From Pararhizobium sp. (GTDB lineage Bacteria > Pseudomonadota > Alphaproteobacteria > Rhizobiales > Rhizobiaceae): 64,000 nucleotides of DNA. The stretch spans positions 4,792,501-4,856,500 of the forward strand of contig CP051237.1 in the NCBI GenBank assembly GCA_017794825.1. Direction: 5' to 3'. A program made the translations under genes and the position numbers. The notes beneath the pieces were generated by a model. The model was not told where the DNA came from and did not search any database. It saw nothing but the letters and a program-made list of their open reading frames with translations. Of the stretch, positions 31,975 through 40,808 are shown in pieces; position 1 is the stretch's first letter, and every line of letters begins with the position of its first letter.

Positions 31975-33911
31975 TGACCGCTGCTGCGCTTTCCTCCGGC
32001 TCGAAACGCCCGGCAAGCAGCCGGCAGAGCAATTTGCGCCTGCTGATGAACAACCGTCTCGCCGCCGGCGGGCTCGTTATTATAGCAGCCGTGATATTGA
32101 TCGCGCTCGCCGCGCCGCTCCTGCCGCTCGCCGATCCCGACGTCACCGATCCCGCCAATCGCCTCTTGCCGGCTTTTTCCGAGGGATACCTGCTTGGAAC
32201 CGACGAACTCGGGCGCGATCTCCTGTCCCGGCTGATCTGGGGCACGAGGGTGTCGCTGGCCGTCGGTCTGTCTGCAACCGTCATCGCGGCGTTCTTCGGC
32301 TCGCTTATCGGGCTTGTCGCGGGCTATGCGGGCGGCCGGACCGACGCCATTCTGATGCGCGGCATCGACATGGTCATGGCGTTCCCGTACATCCTGCTGG
32401 CTTTGGCGATCGTCGCGGTGCTGGGGCCGGGGCTTCTCAACGCGCTCTACGCCATCGCGGTGGTCAATATCCCGTTCTTCGCGCGCAACATCCGCGGCAT
32501 GGCGCTCGGCCTGTCGCGACGCGAATTTGTCGACGCCGCGCGCCTTTCCGGCATGTCGCACGTGCGCATTCTGTTCGGCGAAGTGCTTCCGAACGTTCTG
32601 CCGGTGATCATCATAACTATGTCGACGACGATCGGCTGGATGATCCTGGAAACGGCGGGCCTCTCCTTCCTCGGTCTCGGGGCGCAGCCGCCGCAGGCCG
32701 ATCTCGGTTCGATGCTGGGGCAGGGACGCAAGGTGCTCTTCACAAACCCGCATGTATCGATCATCCCGGGCGTCATGATCTTCGTGCTCGTCATGAGCAT
32801 CAATCTTCTGGGCGACGGCGTGCGCGACGTCCTTGATCCGCGTCTGAAATCGGGATCGCTGACACGGCCGGTGGCCAGAACAGCGGTCGAACGAGCGGTC
32901 ATGCCCGATGAACTGGCGCCGCACGACGATGCGATCCTGGATGTCCGGGGCTTGAAAACAGAGTTCCGTATCGGCGGCGAGGTATACAAGGCCGTGGGCG
33001 GCGTCGATCTGAGGGTCGGAAGGGGTGAATGTCTGGGAGTGGTCGGAGAATCGGGATCGGGAAAGTCGGTTTCCGCCATGTCGATCATGGGGCTGGCGCC
33101 AACGCCGCCGGGCAGGATCGTCGGCGGCGTCGCGCTGCTCGACGGTGAAGACCTTTTCGCGGCGTCGGACGAACGGATTCGCATGTTGCGCGGTCTGGCC
33201 GTGTCGCATGTCTTCCAGGATCCGCTCTCGACCTTGCATCCGCTTTTCACGGTGGGCAATCAGCTTGTGGAAGCGATCCAGGCGCATAACCGGATGACTG
33301 GCACAGAGGCGCGCAAGAAGGCGGAAGCCCTGTTGCGGATGGTTCGAATTCCCAACCCGGCGGAAAGGCTGAACGCCTATCCCCATGAATTGTCCGGCGG
33401 CATGCGTCAGCGGGTGTGCATCGCCATGGCGCTCGCCAACGATGCGGAGGTCATCATTGCCGACGAGCCGACGACGGCTCTGGACGTCACCGTACAGGCG
33501 CAGATCCTGTCGCTGCTTGATCGTCTGCGGAAAGAAAACGAGACGGGCATCCTGTTCATTACCCACGATTTCGGTGTGGTGTCGGCGATTTGCGACCGGG
33601 TCGCCGTGATGTATGCAGGCAAGGTCGTGGAAACCGGTGCAACGGAGGAGATCCTGTCTCAGCCTGCACATCCCTATACCGCAAAGCTTATCGAGTGCGT
33701 GCCCGTGCTCGGAGAACCCGAGCGGCGTCTCGGAGCGATTTCCGGTCGCCCGCCGGTCGTCAACAGGCTGCCGGAGGGTTGCGCCTTTGCGCCGCGCTGC
33801 CACAAGGCCACAGAAGAGTGCCGGAAAACCGAGATCGGCATGACGACGATTTCCGATGGACGCGCCGTGCGATGCATTCATCCGCTCACGGCCAAGGCGG
33901 CGGCGGTATGA
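31974..33911 (+). CDS. Fused DppC-like permease and DppD-like ATPase
   Basis: This 645-residue protein joins two transporter subunits. Residues ~1-295 are a DppC-type permease (G-T-D-E-L-G-R-D-L-L-S-R-L-I-W-G, six membrane segments, EAA loop D-A-A-R-L-S-G-M-S). A linker of about 30 residues follows, then an ATPase (Walker A G-E-S-G-S-G-K-S, signature L-S-G-G-M-R-Q-R, Walker B V-I-I-A-D-E-P-T-T-A-L-D). The end carries the Cys-rich oligopeptide-ATPase tail with A-F-A-P-R-C. No stop or frameshift separates the halves. Such fusions occur in some Hyphomicrobiales and guarantee 1:1 assembly. It overlaps the next ATPase gene by 4 bp. Confidence 0.93.
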   Translation: MTAAALSSGSKRPASSRQSNLRLLMNNRLAAGGLVIIAAVILIALAAPLLPLADPDVTDPANRLLPAFSEGYLLGTDELGRDLLSRLIWGTRVSLAVGLSATVIAAFFGSLIGLVAGYAGGRTDAILMRGIDMVMAFPYILLALAIVAVLGPGLLNALYAIAVVNIPFFARNIRGMALGLSRREFVDAARLSGMSHVRILFGEVLPNVLPVIIITMSTTIGWMILETAGLSFLGLGAQPPQADLGSMLGQGRKVLFTNPHVSIIPGVMIFVLVMSINLLGDGVRDVLDPRLKSGSLTRPVARTAVERAVMPDELAPHDDAILDVRGLKTEFRIGGEVYKAVGGVDLRVGRGECLGVVGESGSGKSVSAMSIMGLAPTPPGRIVGGVALLDGEDLFAASDERIRMLRGLAVSHVFQDPLSTLHPLFTVGNQLVEAIQAHNRMTGTEARKKAEALLRMVRIPNPAERLNAYPHELSGGMRQRVCIAMALANDAEVIIADEPTTALDVTVQAQILSLLDRLRKENETGILFITHDFGVVSAICDRVAVMYAGKVVETGATEEILSQPAHPYTAKLIECVPVLGEPERRLGAISGRPPVVNRLPEGCAFAPRCHKATEECRKTEIGMTTISDGRAVRCIHPLTAKAAAV

Positions 33912-34891
33912 GCGAAGCGCTTCTGAAGATCGAGGAGGCCGAACGGATATTCGGCGGCGGACGCTCCCTGTTCGGCAGACCATTGCCTGCCGTGCACGCA
34001 GTAAGAGGTGTGAGCATTCAGGTGCACAAAGGCGAAACGCTGGGTATTGTCGGGGAATCGGGTTGCGGCAAGTCCACGCTCGCCCGCATGCTGGTGGGGC
34101 TCGATCAACCGACGGGCGGCGTAATCACCTACAACGGGGAGGATATCTCCGCCTTGGCCCGCGCGGGCGGAAAGCAACTGGCGCGCAAGATCCAGTATGT
34201 GTTTCAGGATCCGCTTGCTTCGCTCAATCCGCGCAAGACGATCCGCGCGATACTGGAGGCGCCGCTGGTCCATCTGCTCGGCATGGACAGGGCCGCCCGC
34301 GAGGCGCGGCTGGAGGAACTCATGCAGGCGGTCAATCTTGCTCCGGAATTTCTGGAGCGCTACCCGCACGAGTTCTCAGGCGGTCAGGCGCAGCGAATCG
34401 GTATAGCGCGGGCGCTGGCGGCCGATCCGGAATTGATCGTGCTGGACGAGCCGGTATCCGCGCTTGACGTTTCCGTACAGGCGCAGGTTCTCAATATCCT
34501 CGACGATCTCAAGCAGCGTTTCAATCTTACCTACCTGTTCATCAGCCACGACCTGTCGGTGGTGGAAAGCGTCAGCGACCGTGTGGCTGTTCTCTATTTC
34601 GGCAAGCTTGCCGAAGTCGGTCCGGCGCGGTCTGTCTTTTCGACGCCGCGTCACCCATACACGCATCTATTGCTGGAATCTGCGCCGGCGCCGGGTCGCA
34701 AACCCACTGCCGTAGAGGATTCCGAAACCGAGCTGCCGGATCCATACAATCCGCCGCCCGGCTGCGCTTTCCATGCGCGATGTCCGCGCGGAAGCGATCT
34801 GTGCGTGCAAAGCGAGCCGCTGCTGGAGCCGTCGTCAATCGACGGCGACCACTTTGCGGCCTGCCATCATCCGCACGGGCGCGCAAGTTGA
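33908..34891 (+). CDS. Peptide-type ABC importer ATPase, DppF-like
   Basis: This 327-residue ATPase has Walker A G-E-S-G-C-G-K-S-T, the signature F-S-G-G-Q-A-Q-R (Ala in place of the common Arg), Walker B L-I-V-L-D-E-P-V-S-A-L-D and the C-terminal oligopeptide-transporter tail (P-P-P-G-C-A-F-H-A-R-C-P). It pairs with the fused ATPase domain of the previous gene. The ATG lies in an ATGA overlap; the stop overlaps the start of the GntR gene (TGATG). Confidence 0.92.
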   Translation: MSEALLKIEEAERIFGGGRSLFGRPLPAVHAVRGVSIQVHKGETLGIVGESGCGKSTLARMLVGLDQPTGGVITYNGEDISALARAGGKQLARKIQYVFQDPLASLNPRKTIRAILEAPLVHLLGMDRAAREARLEELMQAVNLAPEFLERYPHEFSGGQAQRIGIARALAADPELIVLDEPVSALDVSVQAQVLNILDDLKQRFNLTYLFISHDLSVVESVSDRVAVLYFGKLAEVGPARSVFSTPRHPYTHLLLESAPAPGRKPTAVEDSETELPDPYNPPPGCAFHARCPRGSDLCVQSEPLLEPSSIDGDHFAACHHPHGRAS

Positions 34892-35673
34892 TGGCCGAAC
34901 TCAATGATATCGTTGCGCCAAAGGGCGGCGGAGACCCCGTCGTTCGAAAGCGAAAGCGGCCTGATCTCGTGGCCGACATGATCCGCGAGAGAATCATCGA
35001 TACCCATATGCGGCCGGGCGACAGGATACCGGCGGGCTGGTTAACGACCCAAACGCTCGGCGTCTCGCGCGGTACGGTGCGCGAAGCGCTCAAGGTGCTC
35101 GAGTACCAGGGACTGATCACCAGCAAGACAGGCCCCGGCGGTGGCGTCTTCATATCCGAGGTTCGCCCGGTCGACGCGATCAAGATGCTGGACAACCTGT
35201 TCTTGTTCAAAGCGCCCTCCATCGGCGACATCTACGCCATTCGCAAGAAACTCGAGCCGGAACTGGCGGCGTCCGTGGCGGGCAATCTTTCGGCGGAAGG
35301 AATGGCTGCGCTCCAGAACACCATCCGCCTGTATGAGAAGGAGCCGCTGACGGCCGAGGAGGAATACAGCCAGCGCCTTGCCGAACTGGATTTTCATGCC
35401 GAACTCGCAAGTCATTGCGACAACACGCTGCTCGGCTTCATGTGCCGCTTTCTGGTAAGTCTGCTCAGGGACATGACGGTCTGCCGCGAGATTTACCGGG
35501 AGCCCAGTTCGGAACTTCGAGAGACCGGTCTGCATTATCAGATCAGGCTATTGCGGGCCATCAACGCGGGACACGCCGACAAGGCGCGAGAGATCATGTA
35601 TGTCCACATGGTGGAAGCCGAGAAATACATGCTCGAAATGGCCGCCATCCGAGCCCCAGGCGAAAACGACTGA
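34891..35673 (+). CDS. GntR-family regulator, FCD domain
   Basis: This 260-residue protein has a winged helix with recognition region V-S-R-G-T-V-R-E-A-L-K-V-L-E-Y-Q-G (about 55-70) and the wing T-G-P-G-G-G-V-F, followed by a FadR-type helical domain (L-D-F-H-A-E-L-A, Y-V-H-M-V-E-A-E). A polar ~20-residue N-terminal tail precedes the DNA-binding domain. The ATG at 34891 overlaps the ATPase stop, so the regulator is translated with the transporter it probably controls; the longer frame upstream is inside the ATPase gene. Its operator was not identified. Confidence 0.9.
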   Translation: MAELNDIVAPKGGGDPVVRKRKRPDLVADMIRERIIDTHMRPGDRIPAGWLTTQTLGVSRGTVREALKVLEYQGLITSKTGPGGGVFISEVRPVDAIKMLDNLFLFKAPSIGDIYAIRKKLEPELAASVAGNLSAEGMAALQNTIRLYEKEPLTAEEEYSQRLAELDFHAELASHCDNTLLGFMCRFLVSLLRDMTVCREIYREPSSELRETGLHYQIRLLRAINAGHADKAREIMYVHMVEAEKYMLEMAAIRAPGEND

Positions 35674-35784
35674 GGCTTGCCAGCCGCCGGGGCTGACAGT
35701 CGCCGGGCAATTTGCAAGAATGGCGCGCTGACCCGAACCAGGATTTCACTGGACGGAATTGAATAGAATGATCACGGAGGAGAA

Positions 35785-36954
35785 ATGCCACGCCTGAATA
35801 TCGACAGTGAGTATCTTGCGCATACGCTGGACAAACTTCTGCATATTCCAAGCCCCACCGGATACACGGACAACATCGTCCGGTTCGTCTCGAAGCAACT
35901 GATCGAACTCGGACTGCAGGTCGAGTTGACGCGCCGAGGCGCCATAAAAGCAGTACGCCGTGGCAAACGGCCGGAAGGCGCCCGCGCGATTGTCTCCCAT
36001 CTCGATACACTCGGCGCACAGGTCAAGTTTCTCAAGAGCAACGGGCGCGTTTCGCTCGTTCCGATCGGTCACTGGTCGTCTCGCTTCGCCGAAGGCGCGC
36101 GCGCAACCGTTTTCAGTTCAAAGGGCGCCTATCGCGGCACGATTCTGCCGATCAAGGCGTCGGGACACACCTATAACGACGAAATCGACACTTTGCCGGT
36201 ATCCTGGGAAAATGTCGAAATGCGCATCGACGCCATGTCCCGCAACGCGGAGCATCTGGATCGCCTCGGTATCGAGATCGGAGACATTGTCGCCATCGAT
36301 CCACAGCCGGAATTTCTCGACAACGGTTACATCGTTTCGCGACACCTCGACAACAAGGCCGGCGTAGCGGTTATGCTGGCGTCCCTGAAGGCCATGCAGG
36401 ACCAGAAACTGAAGACGCCCGTCGACATTCACTTCCTGTTTTCCATCGCCGAGGAGGTCGGGGTAGGCGCCGCCTCGATCCTGTCGCCCAACGTCGCCTC
36501 GATGATCGCCATCGACAACGGCACAACCGCGCCCGGCCAGAACTCCGATGAATTCGGCGTGACGATCGCCATGGCGGATCAGACAGGGCCTTTCGATTAC
36601 CACCTGACCAAGAAGATGGCCGAGCTCTGCCAGAAGAATGATATTCGTTATCAAAAGGATATATTCAAATATTACCGATCTGATTCAGCAAGCGCCATTG
36701 AAGCGGGAGCGGATGTGCGCACCTCTCTGATCACCTTCGGCGTCGATGCGTCGCATGGGTATGAGCGCATCCATCTGCATGCATTGAGATCGCTGGCCGA
36801 ACTGGTGACGGCCTACGTCTCGAGCCCGGTCAAGATTAAGCGGGACTTCGAGGAGCACGGGGAACTCGACGGGTTCACCCGCCAGTCAACGGGAGAAGCC
36901 GAGCAGGAACTGTCCGTCGACGTCGAGGAAGAGGAACTCGGCGCGCAGACCTGA
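35785..36954 (+). CDS. M42-family peptidase of the NAGGN osmoprotectant system
   Basis: This 389-residue metallo-aminopeptidase-like protein has motifs P-S-P-T-G-Y-T, the first metal motif S-H-L-D-T-L-G-A-Q-V, the H-L-D-N-K-A-G-V-A core with A-E-E-V-G-V-G-A and the late S-H-G-Y-E-R-I-H. Length and the acidic C-terminal tail fit the M42 member (TIGR03106) that normally accompanies asnO and ngg. It presumably trims or recycles NAGGN or peptides. Here it stands 8.5 kb from asnO, beyond a transporter operon. It converges with the MmgE/PrpD gene with a 2-bp gap. Confidence 0.88.
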   Translation: MPRLNIDSEYLAHTLDKLLHIPSPTGYTDNIVRFVSKQLIELGLQVELTRRGAIKAVRRGKRPEGARAIVSHLDTLGAQVKFLKSNGRVSLVPIGHWSSRFAEGARATVFSSKGAYRGTILPIKASGHTYNDEIDTLPVSWENVEMRIDAMSRNAEHLDRLGIEIGDIVAIDPQPEFLDNGYIVSRHLDNKAGVAVMLASLKAMQDQKLKTPVDIHFLFSIAEEVGVGAASILSPNVASMIAIDNGTTAPGQNSDEFGVTIAMADQTGPFDYHLTKKMAELCQKNDIRYQKDIFKYYRSDSASAIEAGADVRTSLITFGVDASHGYERIHLHALRSLAELVTAYVSSPVKIKRDFEEHGELDGFTRQSTGEAEQELSVDVEEEELGAQT

Positions 36955-36956
36955 CG

Positions 36957-38396
36957 TCAGGCGACCGCTGGGATTTCGGAGAGTGTACTGGCAAGCTGGC
37001 GGGGACCGTCGGGCTTGCCGATGGCGCGCACCGCTGCAATCAGACGGTCCTGAATATCGACATCAAGGGATACGCAGCAGGCCCGAAATTTTTCTTCGAG
37101 ATCGGCGTCGCTCATGGGCAGCAGCGGTCCGCCGCGATAGCGCGTGTCCGCCTCTGCTTCCAGGCGTCCTCCGTCCTTCAGATGAAACACGACCCGCGAA
37201 CGGATCAGATCGAATCCCTTGGCGTTGATCTGTGGATCGACCGCCGTCGTTATACGCTTTTGCATGTCCTGGAAGGCTGGCGCGCAGACGACTTCGTCCT
37301 CGAATTCAGGCAGTCCGGCGCTGCGGTGCAGCACCAGCATTGAAATCAGCGCAGCCATCGAAAACTTCGCCTGCAGGCCGTTTTTGGCCACGGCGTAACG
37401 GATGGGATTCAGGATATTGTCGCCAGCGAAGAATTCGATTCTTTCGACGTTTTCCGGCGCGACGTCATTGTCGATCACCAGTTTGCGGACCATGTCCATC
37501 GCCTGGTGGGTGAGAATTCCGCTGGGATAGGGCTTGATGCTGACGCCGGGATCGAGGATCGACCAGGTCCGCCCCATTCCCTGATCCAGCTTTTCCAGCG
37601 AGAAGCCGTTGGCGAGAACAGCCGCGAAGCCCCATTTGCCGTCCAGAGCGTCAGGATCGGCGGTGAAGCCGCGCTTTGCCATTAACGCGGCCAGAACGCC
37701 GTTTTCCGATGCGCGCCCGACATGCCAGGGTTTTGCCATCGTGCCGAAGCTGCATCGCACACCCGCCGCCATGCTTGCGGCAAGGCCAAGCGCATGGCGC
37801 ATTTCCGTTTCGTCGAGTTCCAGAAGCCAGGCGGCCGCCGTGGCTGCGCCGAAGGTGGCCACGGTGCCTGACGAATGATGACCGCGCAGGTAATGCTCGG
37901 GCTTCAGCCATTCCGACACTTTGCAGGAAACTTCAAAGCCGATGTTGAAGGCGGTGAGAAACCGTTCGCCGTCCACATGCCCCAGCATCTGGGACACGGA
38001 CAGCGCTGAGGAGAGGGGGGCGGTCGTCGGGTGCGTCAGCAGCCCGTACACATGGTTCGGATCATGACTCACCTGCGTGTCGTCAAAATCGTGCGCGTGT
38101 GCGGATATGCCGAAGGCGCGCGCCGCTACCTGAGCAGGGACCTGTTTCTGTCCGGCGCCCAGCAGAAAGGCGTCCTCGCGCCCGCCATCGGAAGCCGCCA
38201 TCGCGACAACGATGCGGGTGGCCTCGTCGCTCAGACCCGCAACGTAAAGCCCGACCGTGTCGAGCATGCATCGTTTCGCGATTTCGAGAGCGTCAGTCGG
38301 AATGTCGGCGAATCCCGATGAGAGCGCAAAGCGGACGGCCTGTTGCGTCACGTTGGTGTCAAATGACTGAAAATCTTTCTTTTTCTCGATTGTCAC
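36957..38396 (-). CDS. MmgE/PrpD family protein
   Basis: This 479-residue member of the methylcitrate dehydratase/cis-aconitate decarboxylase family has motifs A-H-D-F-D-D-T-Q-V-S-H-D and H-P-T-T-A-P-L-S-S-A (about 95-125), then K-P-Y-P-S-G-I-L-T-H-Q-A in the C-terminal half. Compared with the member at 20042 it keeps the D-D-T region but has HPT-TAPL in place of HPT-AAVL, so the substrate probably differs. It is divergent from a GntR gene with a palindromic site between them. Its link to the peptide-type transporter downstream of that GntR is by shared control only. Confidence 0.9.
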   Translation of the reverse strand: MTIEKKKDFQSFDTNVTQQAVRFALSSGFADIPTDALEIAKRCMLDTVGLYVAGLSDEATRIVVAMAASDGGREDAFLLGAGQKQVPAQVAARAFGISAHAHDFDDTQVSHDPNHVYGLLTHPTTAPLSSALSVSQMLGHVDGERFLTAFNIGFEVSCKVSEWLKPEHYLRGHHSSGTVATFGAATAAAWLLELDETEMRHALGLAASMAAGVRCSFGTMAKPWHVGRASENGVLAALMAKRGFTADPDALDGKWGFAAVLANGFSLEKLDQGMGRTWSILDPGVSIKPYPSGILTHQAMDMVRKLVIDNDVAPENVERIEFFAGDNILNPIRYAVAKNGLQAKFSMAALISMLVLHRSAGLPEFEDEVVCAPAFQDMQKRITTAVDPQINAKGFDLIRSRVVFHLKDGGRLEAEADTRYRGGPLLPMSDADLEEKFRACCVSLDVDIQDRLIAAVRAIGKPDGPRQLASTLSEIPAVA

Positions 38397-38447
38397 TACC
38401 GTGTTTCCTCTCGACTTCGCACCGGTGTCTGTGTCTTCAAATATTAA

Positions 38448-38459
38448 ATTGTTGACAAT
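38448..38459. promoter_or_regulatory. GntR operator candidate ATTGTTGACAAT
   Basis: ATTGT/ACAAT arms around TG fit the TTGTNNACAA consensus of FadR-type regulators. It lies midway in the 114-bp region between the divergent MmgE/PrpD and GntR genes and contains TTGACA, a possible -35 element for the GntR gene. Confidence 0.6.
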
Positions 38460-38510
38460 CTTGGATCATTAATCGACGATATGCAAGACGAATACGAGGA
38501 ATTCTGACTG

Positions 38511-39194
38511 ATGTCCGACATCGACCTCCTGGCCCTCCGGCAAAGCAGCACGCTTTCGGAACTGGTCGCAGACAAGATGGAAAAGCTGATCCTGAGCGGC
38601 AAACTCGCTGCGGGCGAGCGGATCAATGAAGCCGTTCTGGCAAAGGAGCTGGGTGTGAGCCGCGGTCCTGTGCGTGAGGCTTCGATGTTGCTGACCAGCA
38701 GGGGGCTGGTCGAGTTCATCGCCTTTCGAGGCGCTTTCGTGCGGAAGATCAGCCGGGCGGAATTGCTGGAGATCTACGACCTGCGCGCCGTGTTGACCGG
38801 TCAAGCCTGCCAACTGGCTGCGCTCAAGGCCGGCGGCGATGCAGGGCCGTTGAATGATCTCCACGATCGGATGGAAAAGGCGGCCGAAGGCAACAAGGCG
38901 GACCGCTACTACGAGCTCAACCTGAAATTCCACGAATGTCTGGTCGACATGGCCGGCAGCGCAAGACTCCGGACAATGATCGATTCACTCGTCAACGAGA
39001 TGCATCTCTATCGACAGGTCTCGTTGCGGAGCCATCCCGACATGGCGCAGTCAAACCGGGAACACAGGGCGATCCTCGATGCGATCGTCAAAGGAGACGC
39101 GGAGAAAGCCCGCGAACTGGGCGAAGCGCATGTGCGCGCGGGAAAGCAAAGGTTCGAGGCGGCAGGCGCGGAAACGCTTGTCGAGGACGAATAG
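38511..39194 (+). CDS. GntR-family regulator, FCD domain
   Basis: This 227-residue protein has a winged helix with V-S-R-G-P-V-R-E-A-S-M-L-L-T-S-R-G (about 43-59) and an FCD domain with L-K-F-H-E-C-L, E-H-R-A-I-L and E-A-H-V-R-A-G. It lies 36 bp upstream of the second peptide-type transporter operon and divergent from MmgE/PrpD. It probably binds ATTGTTGACAAT to repress both units. The Met at 38511 is placed immediately before the conserved helix-turn-helix region. Confidence 0.9.
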   Translation: MSDIDLLALRQSSTLSELVADKMEKLILSGKLAAGERINEAVLAKELGVSRGPVREASMLLTSRGLVEFIAFRGAFVRKISRAELLEIYDLRAVLTGQACQLAALKAGGDAGPLNDLHDRMEKAAEGNKADRYYELNLKFHECLVDMAGSARLRTMIDSLVNEMHLYRQVSLRSHPDMAQSNREHRAILDAIVKGDAEKARELGEAHVRAGKQRFEAAGAETLVEDE

Positions 39195-39230
39195 CATTCA
39201 CTTGATTTGATATTGAAAGGGAGGAACATC

Positions 39231-40808
39231 ATGAAAATGAAGAGTATTGTGGCGGCCGCAGGCCTGGCCGTCATGACCGCCAGTCTGTCGCCGGCGGTTT
39301 CGGCCGCCGAAGACGTGGTCATTGGGGTGCGCACGGAAGCGGCTTCGGTCGATCCGCATTTTTCCTATGTGGCGACGAGCAAGGCCGCTGTCACGAACAT
39401 CTTCGATACGCTGATCATGCGCGACAAGGATTTGCAGCTGGCGCCGGCGCTGGCGACATCCTGGGAGCATATCGGCGATGGCGTCTGGGAATTGAAGCTC
39501 CGCGAAGGTGTGACGTGGCACGACGGCGAACCGTTCACTGCCGAGGATGTGCTGTTTACTTTCGAGCGCGCGCCGAACGTTCCAAACAGCCCTGCGCCTT
39601 TCGGTCAGTTTCTTTCGCAGATATCGGACGCCAAGGCCGTCGACGATCACACGATTCACATTACGACCCGCAATCCTTCGCCGCAGGTCCTGTTCGATCT
39701 CGCAGAAGTGCCGATCATATCGAAACACGCCGGCGAAGGCGCCGCCACCGCCGACTACAACGACGGCAAGGCGACCATCGGAACGGGACCGTTCAAGTTC
39801 GTGTCCTGGCAGCCCGGCGGCGCGCTCAAGCTCGCCCGGAACGATGATTACTGGGCAGGGCCGTCGGAATTCGAAAATATCGAAATCGTCGCCATGCCGA
39901 ACGACGCCAGCCGTGTCGCGGCGCTGTTGTCGGGCGATGTCGATCTGATCGACGCGGTTCCGCCGGAAAGCTACGAGACGCTGGAAAACAACGACGGTGT
40001 GGAGATCTGGAAGACGCCGGACGTCTACACCGCCTATCTGCACATGGACACCGATCGCGAGGTTTCACCATTCATCACGGCCAAGGACGGCTCGGAAATC
40101 AAGAACCCGTTGCTTGATCCGAAGGTTCGCGAGGCGCTTTCGCTCGCCATCAACCGCCAGGCGATCATCGATCGTCTGATGAATGGCCTGGCGCAGCCGG
40201 CGGGCCAGCTTGCGGGGCCGACAATGACGGGTTTCAATCCGGACATCGAGCCGGGCGCCTACGATCCGGAAAAGGCCAAGGCGTTGCTGGCGGAAGCCGG
40301 CTATGAAGACGGTTTCAAGATTACCCTGCACGGGCCAAACAACCGCTATGTCGCCGACGCCCAGATCGTTCAGGCTTTGGCGCAGATGTTCGAGCGCATC
40401 GGCGTCGCCACCGAGGTCGAAACGATGCCGGCTAACATCTTCTTCCCGCGCGGTAGCAATCGTGAGTTTTCTATCTTCTTCCTCGCCTGGGGTTCGGCTC
40501 AGGGCACGGCCTGGCACGGTCTCCGCGGCGTTCTGATGACCTACGACAAGGAGAAGGGATATGGCCCGTCCAACCGCGGTCGTTACTCCAATCCGGAAGT
40601 CGACAGGTTGACGATCGAATCCATGTCGACCTTCGACGTCGACGAGGCTGCGCGCCTCTCGGCGGAGGCGGCCGGGGTGGCTTTCCGTGATTTCGCGATC
40701 ATCCCGATGCATTACCAGATGAATGTCTGGGCCTCGAAGGACGGCTTCGAATACGAGCCGCGGCAAGACCAGATGACGCTCGCATACGGGCTTTCCAGTC
40801 AGCAATGA
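39231..40808 (+). CDS. Peptide-type ABC importer substrate-binding protein (SBP family 5)
   Basis: This 525-residue periplasmic protein has a signal peptide (MKMKSIVAAAGLAVMTASL, cleavage near S-A-A about residue 26). It shows the family landmarks A-S-V-D-P-H-F, L-R-E-G-V-T-W-H-D-G-E-P-F, Y-D-P-E-K-A-K-A-L-L-A-E-A-G-Y and W-A-S-K-D-G. The ATG at 39231 follows GGGAGG at ideal spacing. Its stop overlaps the start of the CocE-type hydrolase gene, so the hydrolase probably acts on the same ligand after uptake. Confidence 0.92.
   Translation: MKMKSIVAAAGLAVMTASLSPAVSAAEDVVIGVRTEAASVDPHFSYVATSKAAVTNIFDTLIMRDKDLQLAPALATSWEHIGDGVWELKLREGVTWHDGEPFTAEDVLFTFERAPNVPNSPAPFGQFLSQISDAKAVDDHTIHITTRNPSPQVLFDLAEVPIISKHAGEGAATADYNDGKATIGTGPFKFVSWQPGGALKLARNDDYWAGPSEFENIEIVAMPNDASRVAALLSGDVDLIDAVPPESYETLENNDGVEIWKTPDVYTAYLHMDTDREVSPFITAKDGSEIKNPLLDPKVREALSLAINRQAIIDRLMNGLAQPAGQLAGPTMTGFNPDIEPGAYDPEKAKALLAEAGYEDGFKITLHGPNNRYVADAQIVQALAQMFERIGVATEVETMPANIFFPRGSNREFSIFFLAWGSAQGTAWHGLRGVLMTYDKEKGYGPSNRGRYSNPEVDRLTIESMSTFDVDEAARLSAEAAGVAFRDFAIIPMHYQMNVWASKDGFEYEPRQDQMTLAYGLSSQQ

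Noticed and set aside
31911..33983. 690-codon minus-strand frame
   Set aside because: Antisense to the permease-ATPase fusion and rich in His/Arg/Gln; a complementary-strand artefact.
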